Shown here piece by piece: positions 44,498 to 54,291 of a DNA stretch of 64,000 nucleotides. Numbering within the stretch: the stretch's first letter is position 1; every line of letters begins with the position of its first letter. This DNA comes from Halomonas sp. 54_146. Lineage in GTDB: Bacteria > Pseudomonadota > Gammaproteobacteria > Pseudomonadales > Halomonadaceae. The stretch is taken from NCBI RefSeq assembly GCF_001507855.1, contig NZ_LGEN01000003.1:91225-155224 (forward strand). The letters run 5' to 3'. The notes under the pieces were generated by a model, which saw only the letters and a list, made by a program, of their open reading frames with translations, had not been told where the DNA came from and did no database searches. The translations under genes and the position numbers were made by a program.

Positions 44498-45886
44498 ATG
44501 ACCGGGGATATTCGCATTGATGCGCTGTTGTATGACGATGTTGGGTTGGCCGCTGGATTGCCTGCAGGGTCATCGCTGACTATTAGTTATCGGTTTATGG
44601 AGAACCTAAACGCCCCCGCAGGCCAAAATGCGATAAGCGGTGCAGTGCATGACTTTAAGCCAATGAGCTCAGCCCAGCGTGAAGTGGTGCGTAATGTGCT
44701 AGCAAGCGAGTTTGATGAGGTGGGCGTTCGTTTTCGAGAGGTGGACGCGAATGAGCCTGCAATGCTGCGCTTTGCGACAAGCTCGGGTATTCATGGCCAA
44801 GGGGCGGAAGCCTTCGAGGCGGGTTACGTGAGCTATCAAGTGCCGGGCGGGTTAGAGCCTATTGTGTTTATTAATCATTTGCAGGCTGTCTTTCATGATG
44901 CCCCCGCGGGTGATGCTTTTCGAGATGTGATACTTCATGAAGTGGGTCATGCGCTTAGCTTGAAGCACCCGGGCAAGTATTTTGACCACGAGGAGGGGCC
45001 TTTTTTGCCAGAGGAGCTGGACCATACGGGCAACACCGTTATGTCCTACAACCATGAGCCGGGTAGTGGGGCAGTGAGTGGACTTCGCCCATTTGATCTA
45101 CTGGCACTTCAGCACCTGTATGGAGCAAACGTCAGCGAGAACAATAACTCGGTCGTGGGTACGCTTGATGCTTCTGGCACTTTTTTTGTAGGCAGTGCCC
45201 GTGATGATATTCTGTACTTTGCCCCTGGCCCGCGGCAGGAGTATGCGCGTCTTATCGATACCAGCTGGGGCGACGATCAGTTGCATGTGGATGTCAACGC
45301 GATGGAGCCTTGGGAGCTGATTATTTTCCAGGGTGGGGATGGCACGGATTCACTGGTGCTTAACGTGATGCATAGTAGTGCACGTGGATTGGCTTCGGGT
45401 GATGAGGTGGCTTTTTATCTGGCGGATGGCCGCGAGCAGCGGCATTTCGAGCTTGATTCGGTTGAGCGGGTCATTTTTAACGATCAGGCCGTCGCGCTGG
45501 ATATCGAGCTGGGAGCGGGCCAGGCTTATCGCATCTATAAGGCAGCTTTCGGTCGCGAGCCTGATGAGGAAGGGCTAGGCTACTGGATCAACGCGATGGA
45601 CCAAGGCGCATCGCTTATTGAAGTGGCGGCCTCGTTTCTGGACAGCGATGAATTCACCGAGCGCTACGGTGCAGGCGTAGACGATACCGGATTTATTGAT
45701 GCGCTCTACACCAATGTGTTGGCACGTCAGCCGGATGGGGGTGGATATACCTACTGGTTGAACGAGCTTGAACAGGGGTTGAGCCGCGAGAAACTACTGG
45801 CTAATTTCAGCGAAAGCCCAGAAAACCAAGCTAATGTTGCCGAGCTTATTGGTGACGGTATTGTTTATGACCCCTGGCTAGTGTGA
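44498..45886 (+). CDS. Secreted M10/serralysin-like metalloprotease with C-terminal DUF4214
   Basis: 462-aa protein without a Sec signal. The catalytic domain has the extended zinc motif HEVGHALSLKH (about 149-159) and a Met-turn NTVMSYN (about 178-184), the metzincin pattern of serralysins. A short beta region follows (GTLDASGTFFVGSARDDILYF, ~220-335) where serralysins carry their RTX roll, but classic GGxGxDxL repeats are missing. The last ~120 residues are DUF4214 repeats (FGREPDEEGLGYW, LARQPDGGGYTYW). ATG follows AAAAGGGAAT. The Caulobacter S-layer-associated protease is of the same general class, so processing of neighbouring surface proteins is possible. Confidence 0.82.
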   Translation: MTGDIRIDALLYDDVGLAAGLPAGSSLTISYRFMENLNAPAGQNAISGAVHDFKPMSSAQREVVRNVLASEFDEVGVRFREVDANEPAMLRFATSSGIHGQGAEAFEAGYVSYQVPGGLEPIVFINHLQAVFHDAPAGDAFRDVILHEVGHALSLKHPGKYFDHEEGPFLPEELDHTGNTVMSYNHEPGSGAVSGLRPFDLLALQHLYGANVSENNNSVVGTLDASGTFFVGSARDDILYFAPGPRQEYARLIDTSWGDDQLHVDVNAMEPWELIIFQGGDGTDSLVLNVMHSSARGLASGDEVAFYLADGREQRHFELDSVERVIFNDQAVALDIELGAGQAYRIYKAAFGREPDEEGLGYWINAMDQGASLIEVAASFLDSDEFTERYGAGVDDTGFIDALYTNVLARQPDGGGYTYWLNELEQGLSREKLLANFSESPENQANVAELIGDGIVYDPWLV

Positions 45887-46002
45887 GCAATTCTTCGGCT
45901 GTCGTATTGGGTTGGTGGCACTGAGTTGGTGGCACTCGCTCTTGGGACTAGCTCTTGAAATTAGTTCTTGAAATCAGTTTGTGCGTTTTTTATGGAGTGT
46001 GT

Positions 46003-46779
46003 ATGACTCAGTATCTTGCGATTAGCCCGAAAGAGTGCCAGGGGCTGGCGTGGCATCCTCCCAGCGATGTTAGCTTTATGGCGACGCAGCCACTGGTACC
46101 GCTGCATGCTGGTGAGTTGGCCAAAGCGGCTTCTTCAATGCCGTTGGCGCTTATTCGGGAGGGGCGCGAGTGGAAGTTGGTGGGGGTCGCTGGTTTTCAA
46201 CCTAACCACAACTTATTTATTAAAGAGGGTAAGTGGGTAGGCAGTTACCAGCCGCAGGCGCTAACCACTTGGCCGTTTGTCGTCGTCAATGTGGGCGAGA
46301 AAGGCATTATGGCCCTGGACCGCGAGAGCGGGGTACTAGCCGCTTCTGTCGATGAGCCAGGCGCAGAGCCTTTCTTCGATAGCCATGGTGAACCTGCCTC
46401 TGCACTGCAAGCGGTGCTGGCCATTCTTAAAGCGAACCATGCCAAACAACAAGCTACCCAGCGTGCTCTGGCAGCACTGAACACGGCAGGGGTTATTACG
46501 CCATGGCCGGAAAACTTAATAACTTCTGTGGGTATGCAGGTTAGAGGCTTGCATATGATTAATGAGCAGGCATTGGCCCAGCTGGAGAGCGATGCTTTCT
46601 TAACGCTGCGTAAAGCCCAGGCGCTGCCGATTGCTTATGCGCTTAATTTATCGCTACAGCAAACGCATTTATTAACGCGATTGGCGCGCCTGAACCCTGG
46701 CAGTGTGGCCGCGCCGGAGAATTTAGATAAGCTGTTTGGTGAGGGCGATGACGAGCTGACGTTTGATTTTGATAGTTGA
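46003..46779 (+). CDS. SapC family protein
   Basis: 258-aa protein of the SapC family (named after a Campylobacter fetus S-layer locus protein). Typical parts: PLVPLHAGELAKAASSMPLA (about 26-45), FQPNHNLFIKEGKWVGSYQP (about 66-85), WPFVVVNV, a C-terminal helical region with LARLNPGSVAAPENLDKLF. I use the ATG at 46003, preceded by GGAG; an earlier start at 45955 is less likely. The molecular role of SapC proteins is unsettled. Its place between a DUF4214 protease and a GT-C-like protein fits a surface function. Confidence 0.78.
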   Translation: MTQYLAISPKECQGLAWHPPSDVSFMATQPLVPLHAGELAKAASSMPLALIREGREWKLVGVAGFQPNHNLFIKEGKWVGSYQPQALTTWPFVVVNVGEKGIMALDRESGVLAASVDEPGAEPFFDSHGEPASALQAVLAILKANHAKQQATQRALAALNTAGVITPWPENLITSVGMQVRGLHMINEQALAQLESDAFLTLRKAQALPIAYALNLSLQQTHLLTRLARLNPGSVAAPENLDKLFGEGDDELTFDFDS

Positions 46780-46804
46780 ATTTAAAAATAGTTGATAAGC
46801 GCAG

Positions 46805-46834
46805 AGTGGCCTTTTTTAAGGCCACTTTTTTTTA
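46805..46834 (+). terminator. Terminator after sapC-like gene
   Basis: Arms AGTGGCC and GGCCACT around a T/A-rich loop, then eight T. Confidence 0.9.
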
Positions 46835-46855
46835 GCCTTTCGTAAGAGCAAATTC

Positions 46856-48616
46856 ATGTTCCGTTCGCGTGATGTATGCATTAAAGCTTGTTTAATAAAC
46901 ACCGGGGCGCGGAGTCATGCCTCCTGGGTAAGCGTTGAACGTGGTGTGTTTGACCCGGTGTTACTGCTGTTGGCAGCCCTGCCAGGCATTGCATTAGCGT
47001 TATGGATTTATGGCCCTGCGTTAGACCCCCGCCATGTGGAGTGGCTGCTGGCAGAAGGCGATAGCCTACAGCATTTCAGCGGCTGGGATATGTTTCGCAG
47101 GGATGAGTGGCGATGGCCGTTGGGGGCATTACCTACCCTGGGTAGCCAGGTGGGGGCCTCCATTGTTTATACCGATTCAATGCCGTTGATCGCGATTCCG
47201 CTTAAGCTACTGCACGCTTGGTTGCCAGACCCTTTCCAGTATATTGCGCCGGTGATGCTGGTGAATTTGGCGCTGAATGGTGCAGTAGCAGCAGGGCTGT
47301 TGCGCTGGGCGGGTACCAGCCGCCTGGTGGCATTTGCGGGTAGCCTATTGGTGGTGTCGTTGCCTATGATCACCATGCGCGGTCCCGGCGCTTTAGGGCA
47401 CGAAGCACTATCGAGTCATTGGCTGGTATTAACGGCTATGTGGTTTGCGTTAATGCCCAGCGTTAATGCTGCGCATGCCATACGCTGGTTGGCTCTGTTG
47501 CTTGTCGCGGTACTGGTGCACTTTTATCTTTTTTTTATGGTCGGTGTGCTTTGGTCTGCTTGGTGGCTGGCTGCTTTGTGGCACCATAGGAACTGTCGTA
47601 GCCGTGTCGTGTTATTGGCCGCTATAGCGCCGTTGAGCATAGTTGCAGTGTTAGCGGGTATGTATGTGGCGGGCTACTTTGAGTTTGCGCTGGTGGTAGA
47701 AGGCGAAATGGGCTTTGGGCTTTATTCTACCGAGCTTTTGAGCTTTTTTAACCCAGGCAGCGCGGGCCAGTTCTTTCAAGGGGATAGCTTCGCTGGTGTA
47801 TCCCGGCTTTTCCGCGGTTGGCATACCCCTGTCGCAGGGCAATATGAGGGGTTTGCGTACGCTGGGGTCGGGGTGTGGGTGTTGTGGGCTACGGCATTGG
47901 TGGTGATGGCGGCAGGGCGTGTGTGGCCAATGACTTGGCGTGAATGCTGGCTGCTGCTTCCGCTCTGTGGCCTGTTTATTTTTGCCCTGAGTGATCAGGT
48001 CGTGGTTGGGCAGTGGACAGTATCGTTGCCCTATCCCTCGTGGATGGAGGTGTTGACACATAGGTTGCGCTCGGCGGGCCGCATGGCCTGGCCGCTGCTC
48101 TATGGCTTGTTGCTACTATCGTTACTTGTGCTTGCACGGCGTATGCCGTTGCGCTGGCTGGCGCCGCTGCTAGTAGGCGTGCTGCTGCTTCAGGCTTGGG
48201 ATGTTTCTCAGTGGCAGCGCTATGTGAGGCAACAAATGATGGAATTAGCCCCCGGTATGCCTGTCGTGCGGCCATTCGCATGGCGAGAGGATCCTGAGGT
48301 GGTGGCAATGCTTGAAAGTAGCCACGAAATTCGCTTTTTACCGGGTGACGATTGGCACCGTGTCAACGTTATTAGCTGGTTGGCCGCACGCTATAACGTA
48401 GTTAGCAATGTGGCTTATTTTGCGCGTACTAACCCTGGGTTACTCTATGCAGCCGCTAGCGGGCAGCGGAGGGCGCTGGAGGCGGGTATTATCGAGCCAA
48501 ACGTACTTTATGCGTTAACGGCACCTACACTTATTGAAACCGCCTGTGAAGTAGAAGGGGTGGCGTGCATTGCGGTAGATGGCATGACGCTGGCGTTGCA
48601 ACGTGAGCTACAGTGA
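46856..48616 (+). CDS. GT-C-like membrane glycosyltransferase, DUF6311-type, paralogue 1
   Basis: 586-aa polytopic membrane protein with ~11-12 hydrophobic segments and a C-terminal ~120-residue soluble part. Conserved with the proteins at 54401 and 56119: an acidic residue in the first extracytoplasmic loop (AEGDSLQHF), then FRRDEWRWPLG and VYTDSMPLIAIPLK. Such early loop acidic residues are usual in GT-C enzymes that use polyprenyl-phosphate sugars. A GtrB/GtrA pair ~11 kb downstream could make and flip the donor. Very similar to 56119 over its whole length. Acceptor unknown: glycan or secreted protein. Confidence 0.65.
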   Translation: MFRSRDVCIKACLINTGARSHASWVSVERGVFDPVLLLLAALPGIALALWIYGPALDPRHVEWLLAEGDSLQHFSGWDMFRRDEWRWPLGALPTLGSQVGASIVYTDSMPLIAIPLKLLHAWLPDPFQYIAPVMLVNLALNGAVAAGLLRWAGTSRLVAFAGSLLVVSLPMITMRGPGALGHEALSSHWLVLTAMWFALMPSVNAAHAIRWLALLLVAVLVHFYLFFMVGVLWSAWWLAALWHHRNCRSRVVLLAAIAPLSIVAVLAGMYVAGYFEFALVVEGEMGFGLYSTELLSFFNPGSAGQFFQGDSFAGVSRLFRGWHTPVAGQYEGFAYAGVGVWVLWATALVVMAAGRVWPMTWRECWLLLPLCGLFIFALSDQVVVGQWTVSLPYPSWMEVLTHRLRSAGRMAWPLLYGLLLLSLLVLARRMPLRWLAPLLVGVLLLQAWDVSQWQRYVRQQMMELAPGMPVVRPFAWREDPEVVAMLESSHEIRFLPGDDWHRVNVISWLAARYNVVSNVAYFARTNPGLLYAAASGQRRALEAGIIEPNVLYALTAPTLIETACEVEGVACIAVDGMTLALQRELQ

Positions 48617-48675
48617 GAGCCTTTAAGCCGTTAGTATAGTAGTAAGTGTTCAGAAGGAGCGTTGTGGAAACTGAA

Positions 48676-48710
48676 GTTAAAGCGCTGGCAGTGCTGCCAG
48701 CGCTTTAATA
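48676..48710. terminator. Bidirectional terminator between convergent genes
   Basis: Perfect 13-bp inverted repeat at 48679-48706 (arm AAAGCGCTGGCAG, 2-nt loop). It lies between the GT-C-like gene and the large RTX gene, which converge here. Confidence 0.8.
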
Positions 48711-48722
48711 ATGCAGGTGGCG

Positions 48723-51700
48723 TTAGCCCCCCGTTCCGCCGCTTACTACCAGTTCAAGTTCAGGTAGAAAGTTTGTTGAGGTTAGGTCGTTAACACTGAC
48801 CCCAATAAGTGTGATAAAAGGCGTCATTTCGTAGCTTTGACCCATAACACCATCAAAGTCGACATTGATCTGGGTGTCATCCCCCACTTGCTTCAGTGCA
48901 AGGAACCCTAGTTCAGGGTCGAACGGGTTGCCACCAGCGTAATCAATGAAACTAGAGTAGCTATTGCCGTCATAATCCTCGTGGACGATTAACGAGAAAT
49001 CGATAACATCGCGGTCTGTCTCAAAATCTTCGATAATGGCTGGATTATCTCCCATTTCGCCGCGCCAGTTGAATAGCTCAATCCGGAACGTGTCGCTACC
49101 TTCACCGCCAATAAAGGTGTCACCTCGGCTGCCTATTAGCGTGTCATCACCTGCACCACCGTCAAAGTGGTTAGTACCAATGAGATCTTCCAGCCTGTCG
49201 TCGCCGTCGCCGCCTTCTAGGGTGTCGTTGCCAGCGCCGCCCAGTAGATAGTCGTTACCGCCCAGGCCTTTCAGTGTATCGTCGCCTACCCCACCTTCGA
49301 GGTAGTCGGATTGGTCGGTACCAATAATAACCATGCCTGTTTCGTCAACACCGGAGGGGTCTAGCCCATTCGGAAGGAAGTTGTCGGCGGTAAAATCGTC
49401 GGCTTTTACGTCCTTTAGGGATAGCAGGGGCTGGTAATTACTACCACCGCCTTCATGGGAAACTTCCAGCCAGGTACCGCTGCCATCTTCTTTGTCGATC
49501 AGGCGCATAAACCCTAATGCTTCGCTAAAGGGGTTGCCACCGGTGTAGTTTTCTAGGGCTGAATAACCGCCTGCTAGTAAGTCGAGATCTATGATATCTT
49601 CGTTGACGTCGAAATCAGTTATAACCGCTACGTCTTCAGGTAAAGGGCCAGATTCGCCAGTGTAATGGGTGTATAACGACAAATGGAAGGTGTCTCGTCC
49701 GCTGCCGCCGGTTAAGGTATTGCCTTCGGCAATGGAGAGAAAATCGTCTCCATCCCCGCCGTTAAGTTCATTGCGGCCATCAGTATCGAACAAGTAATCA
49801 TCACCAGGGCCGCCGTACAGCTTATCATCGCCTAGACCACCGTTGATATCGTCGCTAAATATGCTGCCATGAACCACGTCATCGCCGGGCCCCGCGTTGA
49901 CATAATTCCAGCGGCTGCTATCTGCGATAGTGATAATGTCATCACCAATGCTTCCTAAGGCATCGCCGCTGACTGTTATTGTTTCACCTGGCGCTGGCGT
50001 GCCATCTGGGGCAACGCCTGAAGGGGAGAAGTCGTTGGCGCTCAGCTGCTCAGGGGTTAGCCCTTTAAATTCAATGAGGGGTACTAAACTTTCATAGTCA
50101 TAGTAGTAATTTAATTTGGCATTTAGTATTGCGTTGCCACTAATTTCGTCAGCCGTTAGGCTGAGTAGGCCTAAGTCTAAGTGGAACGGGTTGCCACCCG
50201 TATAATTTGGCAGGTTAAGCAAAATATCGTTTAAATCTAGCGTATCTTCACCAGGGGTAAAGTCCTCAAAAATGGCAGGTTGCCAGTCAGCTTGGCTAGG
50301 GTGAGCGCCACTTTTGTGAGGCCAAAGGCCGAAGATATCTTCACCTGACCCTCCAATAAACGTATCACCAAGGTGGCCACGTAGTTCGTCGTTGCCCGCA
50401 CCGCCGTTTAGGGTGTTAACGCCTTGGTTGTCGTATAGGTAATCATTACCATCTCCACCTAACAGGGTATCGTCTCCTGCCCCGCCTTCTAAGTAGTCGT
50501 CGCCAGCTAGCCCGTGAATTGTGTCGTTGCCTACAGTGCCGGTGAGGTAATCGCTGTCTTCGGTGCCGACAATCGTGCTTTTGTCGCTGGTGGCGAAGTT
50601 GAGTTCTTGGCTATCGCTGATACCGGCAAATGCCTCGCCGTCTTGATCTACAAATGCGTCAGCGCTGATAGTCACGTGATACTTCGTGTCAACATCAAGG
50701 TTTATACGTGGGTTTAGCCAAACCTTGTTGCCCACAACCGTCACGTGTTCACTGTCAGTGACGTTGAATATCAGGGGCTCTCCTTCTGCTGGGTGCAGGC
50801 TAATGGTGCCCTCTGCGTTGGCTAGAACCGGCTCGTTAAAGGTGAACAGTAGCTTGGCCTGAGGAGATACATTGGCGGTGTCATCGGCAGGGCTGGAGCT
50901 GATAATGAAGGGGGCTTCATCCTGTTTTAAGTCAGGTAGCAGTTCTTTAGATTCTGCTTTGCTAACCGCCGTTTCAATCTCATCTTCTGTTAAGGTTGCG
51001 CCGTTTTTAAGGCTTGTTGATAACTCACCTTGCGCTACTACCTGGGCTTTCACTGCCTCGCTTAAAGCGTCTTCAGGTGTTTTGCTAGTATCCGATGCGG
51101 CTGTTTTAATTCGTCCGTTAAGGTTAGACAAAGAGGTGGCAGCTGAACTACTTTCTCCTTCCCCAAGCTTTTTACCACTACTTGTTGCTGTTTGGTTGAT
51201 AATATCAGTAATCGTTGCGTTATCTGAGAGGTCAATGTTTTCTGTGCTCTCCTTCAGGATATTGGCAATAGTGATGGCTGCATTTTTAGCGGTGGTTTCA
51301 TTGTCATTATCAGCTTTGGACAGAATGCTGGAAGTAGCTGAAATGAGGTTGGCAACTTGAATAGATGCGGACTGCACCTGCAAAGCTACCTGTTTTTCTT
51401 CACTGCTCGCGGTGGCGGAAAGCGCTGTGGCAATAGGGTCGCTGGCCAGTAGATCCGCACCTTCGGATAATCCAAGCGCTTTGACTACGTTGGCTTGGGC
51501 GATCGCAATGCTTTCGGTGGTGGGAGACTCCCCTGCCATTTCAGCAATGAGCGTCGTTAGTGGGTTGACGATGGTAGCGCCAGGCGGTGCTTTAAAAACG
51601 CCCATGTTAGGTAGCCCAGTGCTGATATCAATGCCCCCGGAAACGATAATTGGCCCTCCTTTACCTCCCAGTAAGGTGAAATTACCTTCATAGTCGGTAA

Positions 51701-52715
51701 CGGTTTGCGGCTCGTCATCATCCTGTATGCCATCACGGTCTAAATCCATGAAGACATTGGCTCCTCGCAGGTAACCGTCTTGTGCAGTGCCGCTAATACT
51801 ACTGTTTTCTTGCTCTATCACTGAATTATTAGTGATATTTTCATCCAGCAGTTGGGGAAGTGCTTTGTTGCCCGATGTATCGGCTAATGACTCGGAAGCG
51901 GTCTGTGGCTCGTAACGGACATTGAAGCTACTATCGGATGATATAGGGCGATCGAGTGAGAGCTCTAGATAACGGCCTTCGAGTGAAATGGCAATGACAT
52001 TGGCCAAACCGTTTAAGGTGAAGCTGTCAGGGGTGGGGTCACCGGCAAGAGGCTCTGAGTAAGTAATGATGAGGGTTTCACCATTACCTAAAAGCTCGGC
52101 TGCCACCATTTCTGGTGGTGTTTTATCGGCATTATTAGAGCCACCACTTCCATTAGAGGGGCCTTGTGTATCTTCCTGGCCTAGATCTTTAATTTCTGCC
52201 TTTAAGTCGGCAAGTCCTGCTTCGTCTAATGTGTACAGTTCAGAGCTTGTGAGGTATTGCTGTGAGAGTGCATAGATTTTTTCTGGTGTTTCGCGGGTAT
52301 TTTCAGTGATTGTTTCGGCAATGATGAGTTTAGTCGCCAGCGTGTCTGCATCGATTCCTGTATTGCCTTCAGCTGCATTCATAAAGGCTGCTAGCATGGC
52401 AAGCCCCGCGTTTTCTAGCGGAATCCCTTGGTCTAATAACTCTTGTACTCTGCCACTCCAGTAGTCGAGGCCACTCGTATCAGGCTCACGGTTGAGCAAA
52501 TTGCGATAAACCGTACTGATATAGCTTTCTACGCTATTAGCGTTGGTATAAAGAGCGCTAATTTCTGGAACATTTGGATTCGCGAATGCTTGATGGAGTG
52601 AGTCGATGCTTTCCCCAGCCTCTAAGCGTGCCTGCCAGTAAGAAAGGCCTGACTGGTCTGCGGCGCGATTGAAGTATGTGAGATAGAGCAGTTGGACTTT
52701 TTCTTTTACAGTCAT
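48723..52715 (-). CDS. Large RTX adhesin-like protein with N-terminal DUF4214
   Basis: 1330-aa acidic protein, no Sec signal. N-terminal DUF4214 repeats (FNRAADQSGLSYW, LNREPDTSGLDYW; ~1-110), a helical part to ~180, a first Ig-like/SwmB-type unit (~200-300), a unit with the Ca-loop-like DLDRDGIQDDDEP (~325), a long Ala/Thr-rich helical region (~380-600) and an Ig-like Big_5-type unit (about 615-715). Three blocks of RTX nonapeptides follow (GLAGDDYLEGGAGDDTLLGG; GLGDDKLYGGPGDDYLF; GLGGNDYLLGGAGNDTLEGG), each followed by a similar ~100-residue unit (IEDFETDRDVIDF..., YAGGNPFDPELGFL). ATG at 52715 follows AGGAAAGGGA. A calcium-dependent type I substrate, probably a surface adhesin or matrix protein. 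Confidence 0.83.
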   Translation of the reverse strand: MTVKEKVQLLYLTYFNRAADQSGLSYWQARLEAGESIDSLHQAFANPNVPEISALYTNANSVESYISTVYRNLLNREPDTSGLDYWSGRVQELLDQGIPLENAGLAMLAAFMNAAEGNTGIDADTLATKLIIAETITENTRETPEKIYALSQQYLTSSELYTLDEAGLADLKAEIKDLGQEDTQGPSNGSGGSNNADKTPPEMVAAELLGNGETLIITYSEPLAGDPTPDSFTLNGLANVIAISLEGRYLELSLDRPISSDSSFNVRYEPQTASESLADTSGNKALPQLLDENITNNSVIEQENSSISGTAQDGYLRGANVFMDLDRDGIQDDDEPQTVTDYEGNFTLLGGKGGPIIVSGGIDISTGLPNMGVFKAPPGATIVNPLTTLIAEMAGESPTTESIAIAQANVVKALGLSEGADLLASDPIATALSATASSEEKQVALQVQSASIQVANLISATSSILSKADNDNETTAKNAAITIANILKESTENIDLSDNATITDIINQTATSSGKKLGEGESSSAATSLSNLNGRIKTAASDTSKTPEDALSEAVKAQVVAQGELSTSLKNGATLTEDEIETAVSKAESKELLPDLKQDEAPFIISSSPADDTANVSPQAKLLFTFNEPVLANAEGTISLHPAEGEPLIFNVTDSEHVTVVGNKVWLNPRINLDVDTKYHVTISADAFVDQDGEAFAGISDSQELNFATSDKSTIVGTEDSDYLTGTVGNDTIHGLAGDDYLEGGAGDDTLLGGDGNDYLYDNQGVNTLNGGAGNDELRGHLGDTFIGGSGEDIFGLWPHKSGAHPSQADWQPAIFEDFTPGEDTLDLNDILLNLPNYTGGNPFHLDLGLLSLTADEISGNAILNAKLNYYYDYESLVPLIEFKGLTPEQLSANDFSPSGVAPDGTPAPGETITVSGDALGSIGDDIITIADSSRWNYVNAGPGDDVVHGSIFSDDINGGLGDDKLYGGPGDDYLFDTDGRNELNGGDGDDFLSIAEGNTLTGGSGRDTFHLSLYTHYTGESGPLPEDVAVITDFDVNEDIIDLDLLAGGYSALENYTGGNPFSEALGFMRLIDKEDGSGTWLEVSHEGGGSNYQPLLSLKDVKADDFTADNFLPNGLDPSGVDETGMVIIGTDQSDYLEGGVGDDTLKGLGGNDYLLGGAGNDTLEGGDGDDRLEDLIGTNHFDGGAGDDTLIGSRGDTFIGGEGSDTFRIELFNWRGEMGDNPAIIEDFETDRDVIDFSLIVHEDYDGNSYSSFIDYAGGNPFDPELGFLALKQVGDDTQINVDFDGVMGQSYEMTPFITLIGVSVNDLTSTNFLPELELVVSGGTGG

Positions 52716-53129
52716 GTTTCCCTTTCCTGTCTTTTGCAGAGAGTTTATGTAAATAAGTGTTCGCAATAAAACATGCGTAAATCATTTATTTAATGTATTT
52801 CTTTGTAATTTTTTGTTTTATTGATTTTTATATGAACTGCTTTAGAACGACCGAGATAAATTTACTGAAGCGATGAATAAAAGCAACCTTAACTTTAAAA
52901 TTGTTCGTTTTTCTTGTGCTTCTAACCAGTAAAAATTGTAATAGCAAGTAGTAAATTGGTCTGATGAACAACTTGGCTGGATGTCTTGTAAGAAATATCT
53001 TACAAGTCAATAGCGAATGTCTTACATAAATTTAAGATAATTAATGTTAAGTTCCGTTACTGCTATGCACTGGAATGCGGTGTTGGCTTTGCTACAAAAA
53101 ATACACCAATGGGATAAGGCGAATAATTC
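52716..53129. promoter_or_regulatory. AT-rich divergent promoter region between two DUF4214 genes
   Basis: 414 nt without a credible gene, clearly more AT-rich than the surroundings. It must hold the promoters of the RTX gene (minus) and the 357-aa gene (plus). The conserved palindrome at 52986 lies inside. No confident sigma70 hexamers were chosen because AT-rich sequence gives many. Confidence 0.5.
52986..53025 (+). promoter_or_regulatory. Conserved palindrome plus block upstream of the 357-aa DUF4214 gene
   Basis: Palindrome TTGTAAGAAATATCTTACAA at 52986-53005 is the exact reverse complement of that at 42205, and GCGAATGTCTTAC at 53013-53025 matches the downstream block with one change. 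Spacing within the element is identical and the distance to the ATG is 144 nt against 145 nt. It could also serve the divergent RTX gene, 271 nt away. Confidence 0.65.
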
Positions 53130-54203
53130 ATGGGAAATTTGGACTTCATTCAGCAGCTTTATATTGCTTACTATGGCCGTCCTGCTGATGCTGCCGGCTT
53201 AGCGTATTGGGCAGCACGTGCCGATGCAGAGGGCGGTATTGATGCGGTGATTGAAGCGTTTGCTAATAGCGCTGAGAGTAACGTGCGCTTTGGGGAGCAA
53301 ACTCTCGAAGAGCGCGTCAATACTGTCTTCTTGCAGGCTTTTGGCCGCAACGCAACAAATGCGGAATCAGTAGATGCGCAGGCTGCTTTGGAAGCTGGTG
53401 TGTCTCTGGGTGATGTTGCTATTAACTTGGTCGTGAATGCATCGGGAGATGATGCGGCTACGTTGGCTAATCGGGAGGCGGTCGCGAATGCCTTTACATC
53501 CGCGGTTGAGCAACGTGGCTTAACTTTTGGTGCTGAGCAGGTGGATGCTGTAGTGCAGTTGCTTGCAGACGTGAATGCGGGTACTGACACCACTGATTAT
53601 TTGGCTACTTCCGCCGAGTCAGTGATTGCGTCTTTGCCGAGTAATGCGACTGATCCAGAAGAGCCTGCTGAGCCCGATGAACCTACGTCTGACCCTGCTG
53701 AAGCCGTTCAAATTGAGCTTTCTAAAGGCAATGCTGTATTCACTATTGCAGAAGAGAGCACGCTGGAAAACGGTGTTTCTTCAGCGGCTGTCTCAGAAGC
53801 TGACTTGGCAGGTTATGTAGACGCGTTGGATTCGTTAGGTGGTAATGGTAATTTTGGTAACGTTATTACGTTCCAAACAGGCGATGAAACGCTTGAATTG
53901 GTTACTATTGATTTTGTGGGTGAGAGTGAGCTGCGGGATGTGGCGAGCACCGTGGGCTACAACGACTTTATCGATTTAGCGTTGTTTAATGGGGCGCTGG
54001 TAACCGCCGAAACCTTGGGGATTTCCGAGCAGGAATTTTTCAACGGCGGTATTGATATCGAGAATTTCTTCGGCTACGACTGGCCTAGTGATCTTGAGCC
54101 AGCAAGCCGAGCAGATGGCCAAAGCTTTACGTTTGAGATTGAACTGTTCGATGCTTTGGGTATTGCCAATCTAAATGAGTTCATGGCCGCAAGCATTGTT
54201 TAA
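53130..54203 (+). CDS. DUF4214 surface protein, 357 aa
   Basis: No Sec signal. N-terminal DUF4214 repeat (LYIAYYGRPADAAGLAYW) followed by a degenerate second one (FLQAFGRNATNAESVD) in which the usual GxxYW is lost, then a helical part to ~175. A Pro/Glu/Asp linker (DPEEPAEPDEPTSDP, about 180-194) leads to a ~160-residue C-terminal unit I do not recognise, ending with ALGIANLNEFMAASIV. The smallest of the DUF4214 set; a divergent promoter region with the conserved palindrome precedes it, and a terminator follows. Confidence 0.72.
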   Translation: MGNLDFIQQLYIAYYGRPADAAGLAYWAARADAEGGIDAVIEAFANSAESNVRFGEQTLEERVNTVFLQAFGRNATNAESVDAQAALEAGVSLGDVAINLVVNASGDDAATLANREAVANAFTSAVEQRGLTFGAEQVDAVVQLLADVNAGTDTTDYLATSAESVIASLPSNATDPEEPAEPDEPTSDPAEAVQIELSKGNAVFTIAEESTLENGVSSAAVSEADLAGYVDALDSLGGNGNFGNVITFQTGDETLELVTIDFVGESELRDVASTVGYNDFIDLALFNGALVTAETLGISEQEFFNGGIDIENFFGYDWPSDLEPASRADGQSFTFEIELFDALGIANLNEFMAASIV

Positions 54204-54263
54204 GCTTGATAGATGTTAAACGGGCAATTTTTTTATAATTTTATCAATGTGTTATAGATCATT

Positions 54264-54291
54264 AGGGGCGCCGTATGGCGCCTCTCTTTTT
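54264..54291 (+). terminator. Terminator after the 357-aa DUF4214 gene
   Basis: AGGGGCGCC-GTAT-GGCGCCTCT stem with one mismatch, then CTTTTT. Confidence 0.85.
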
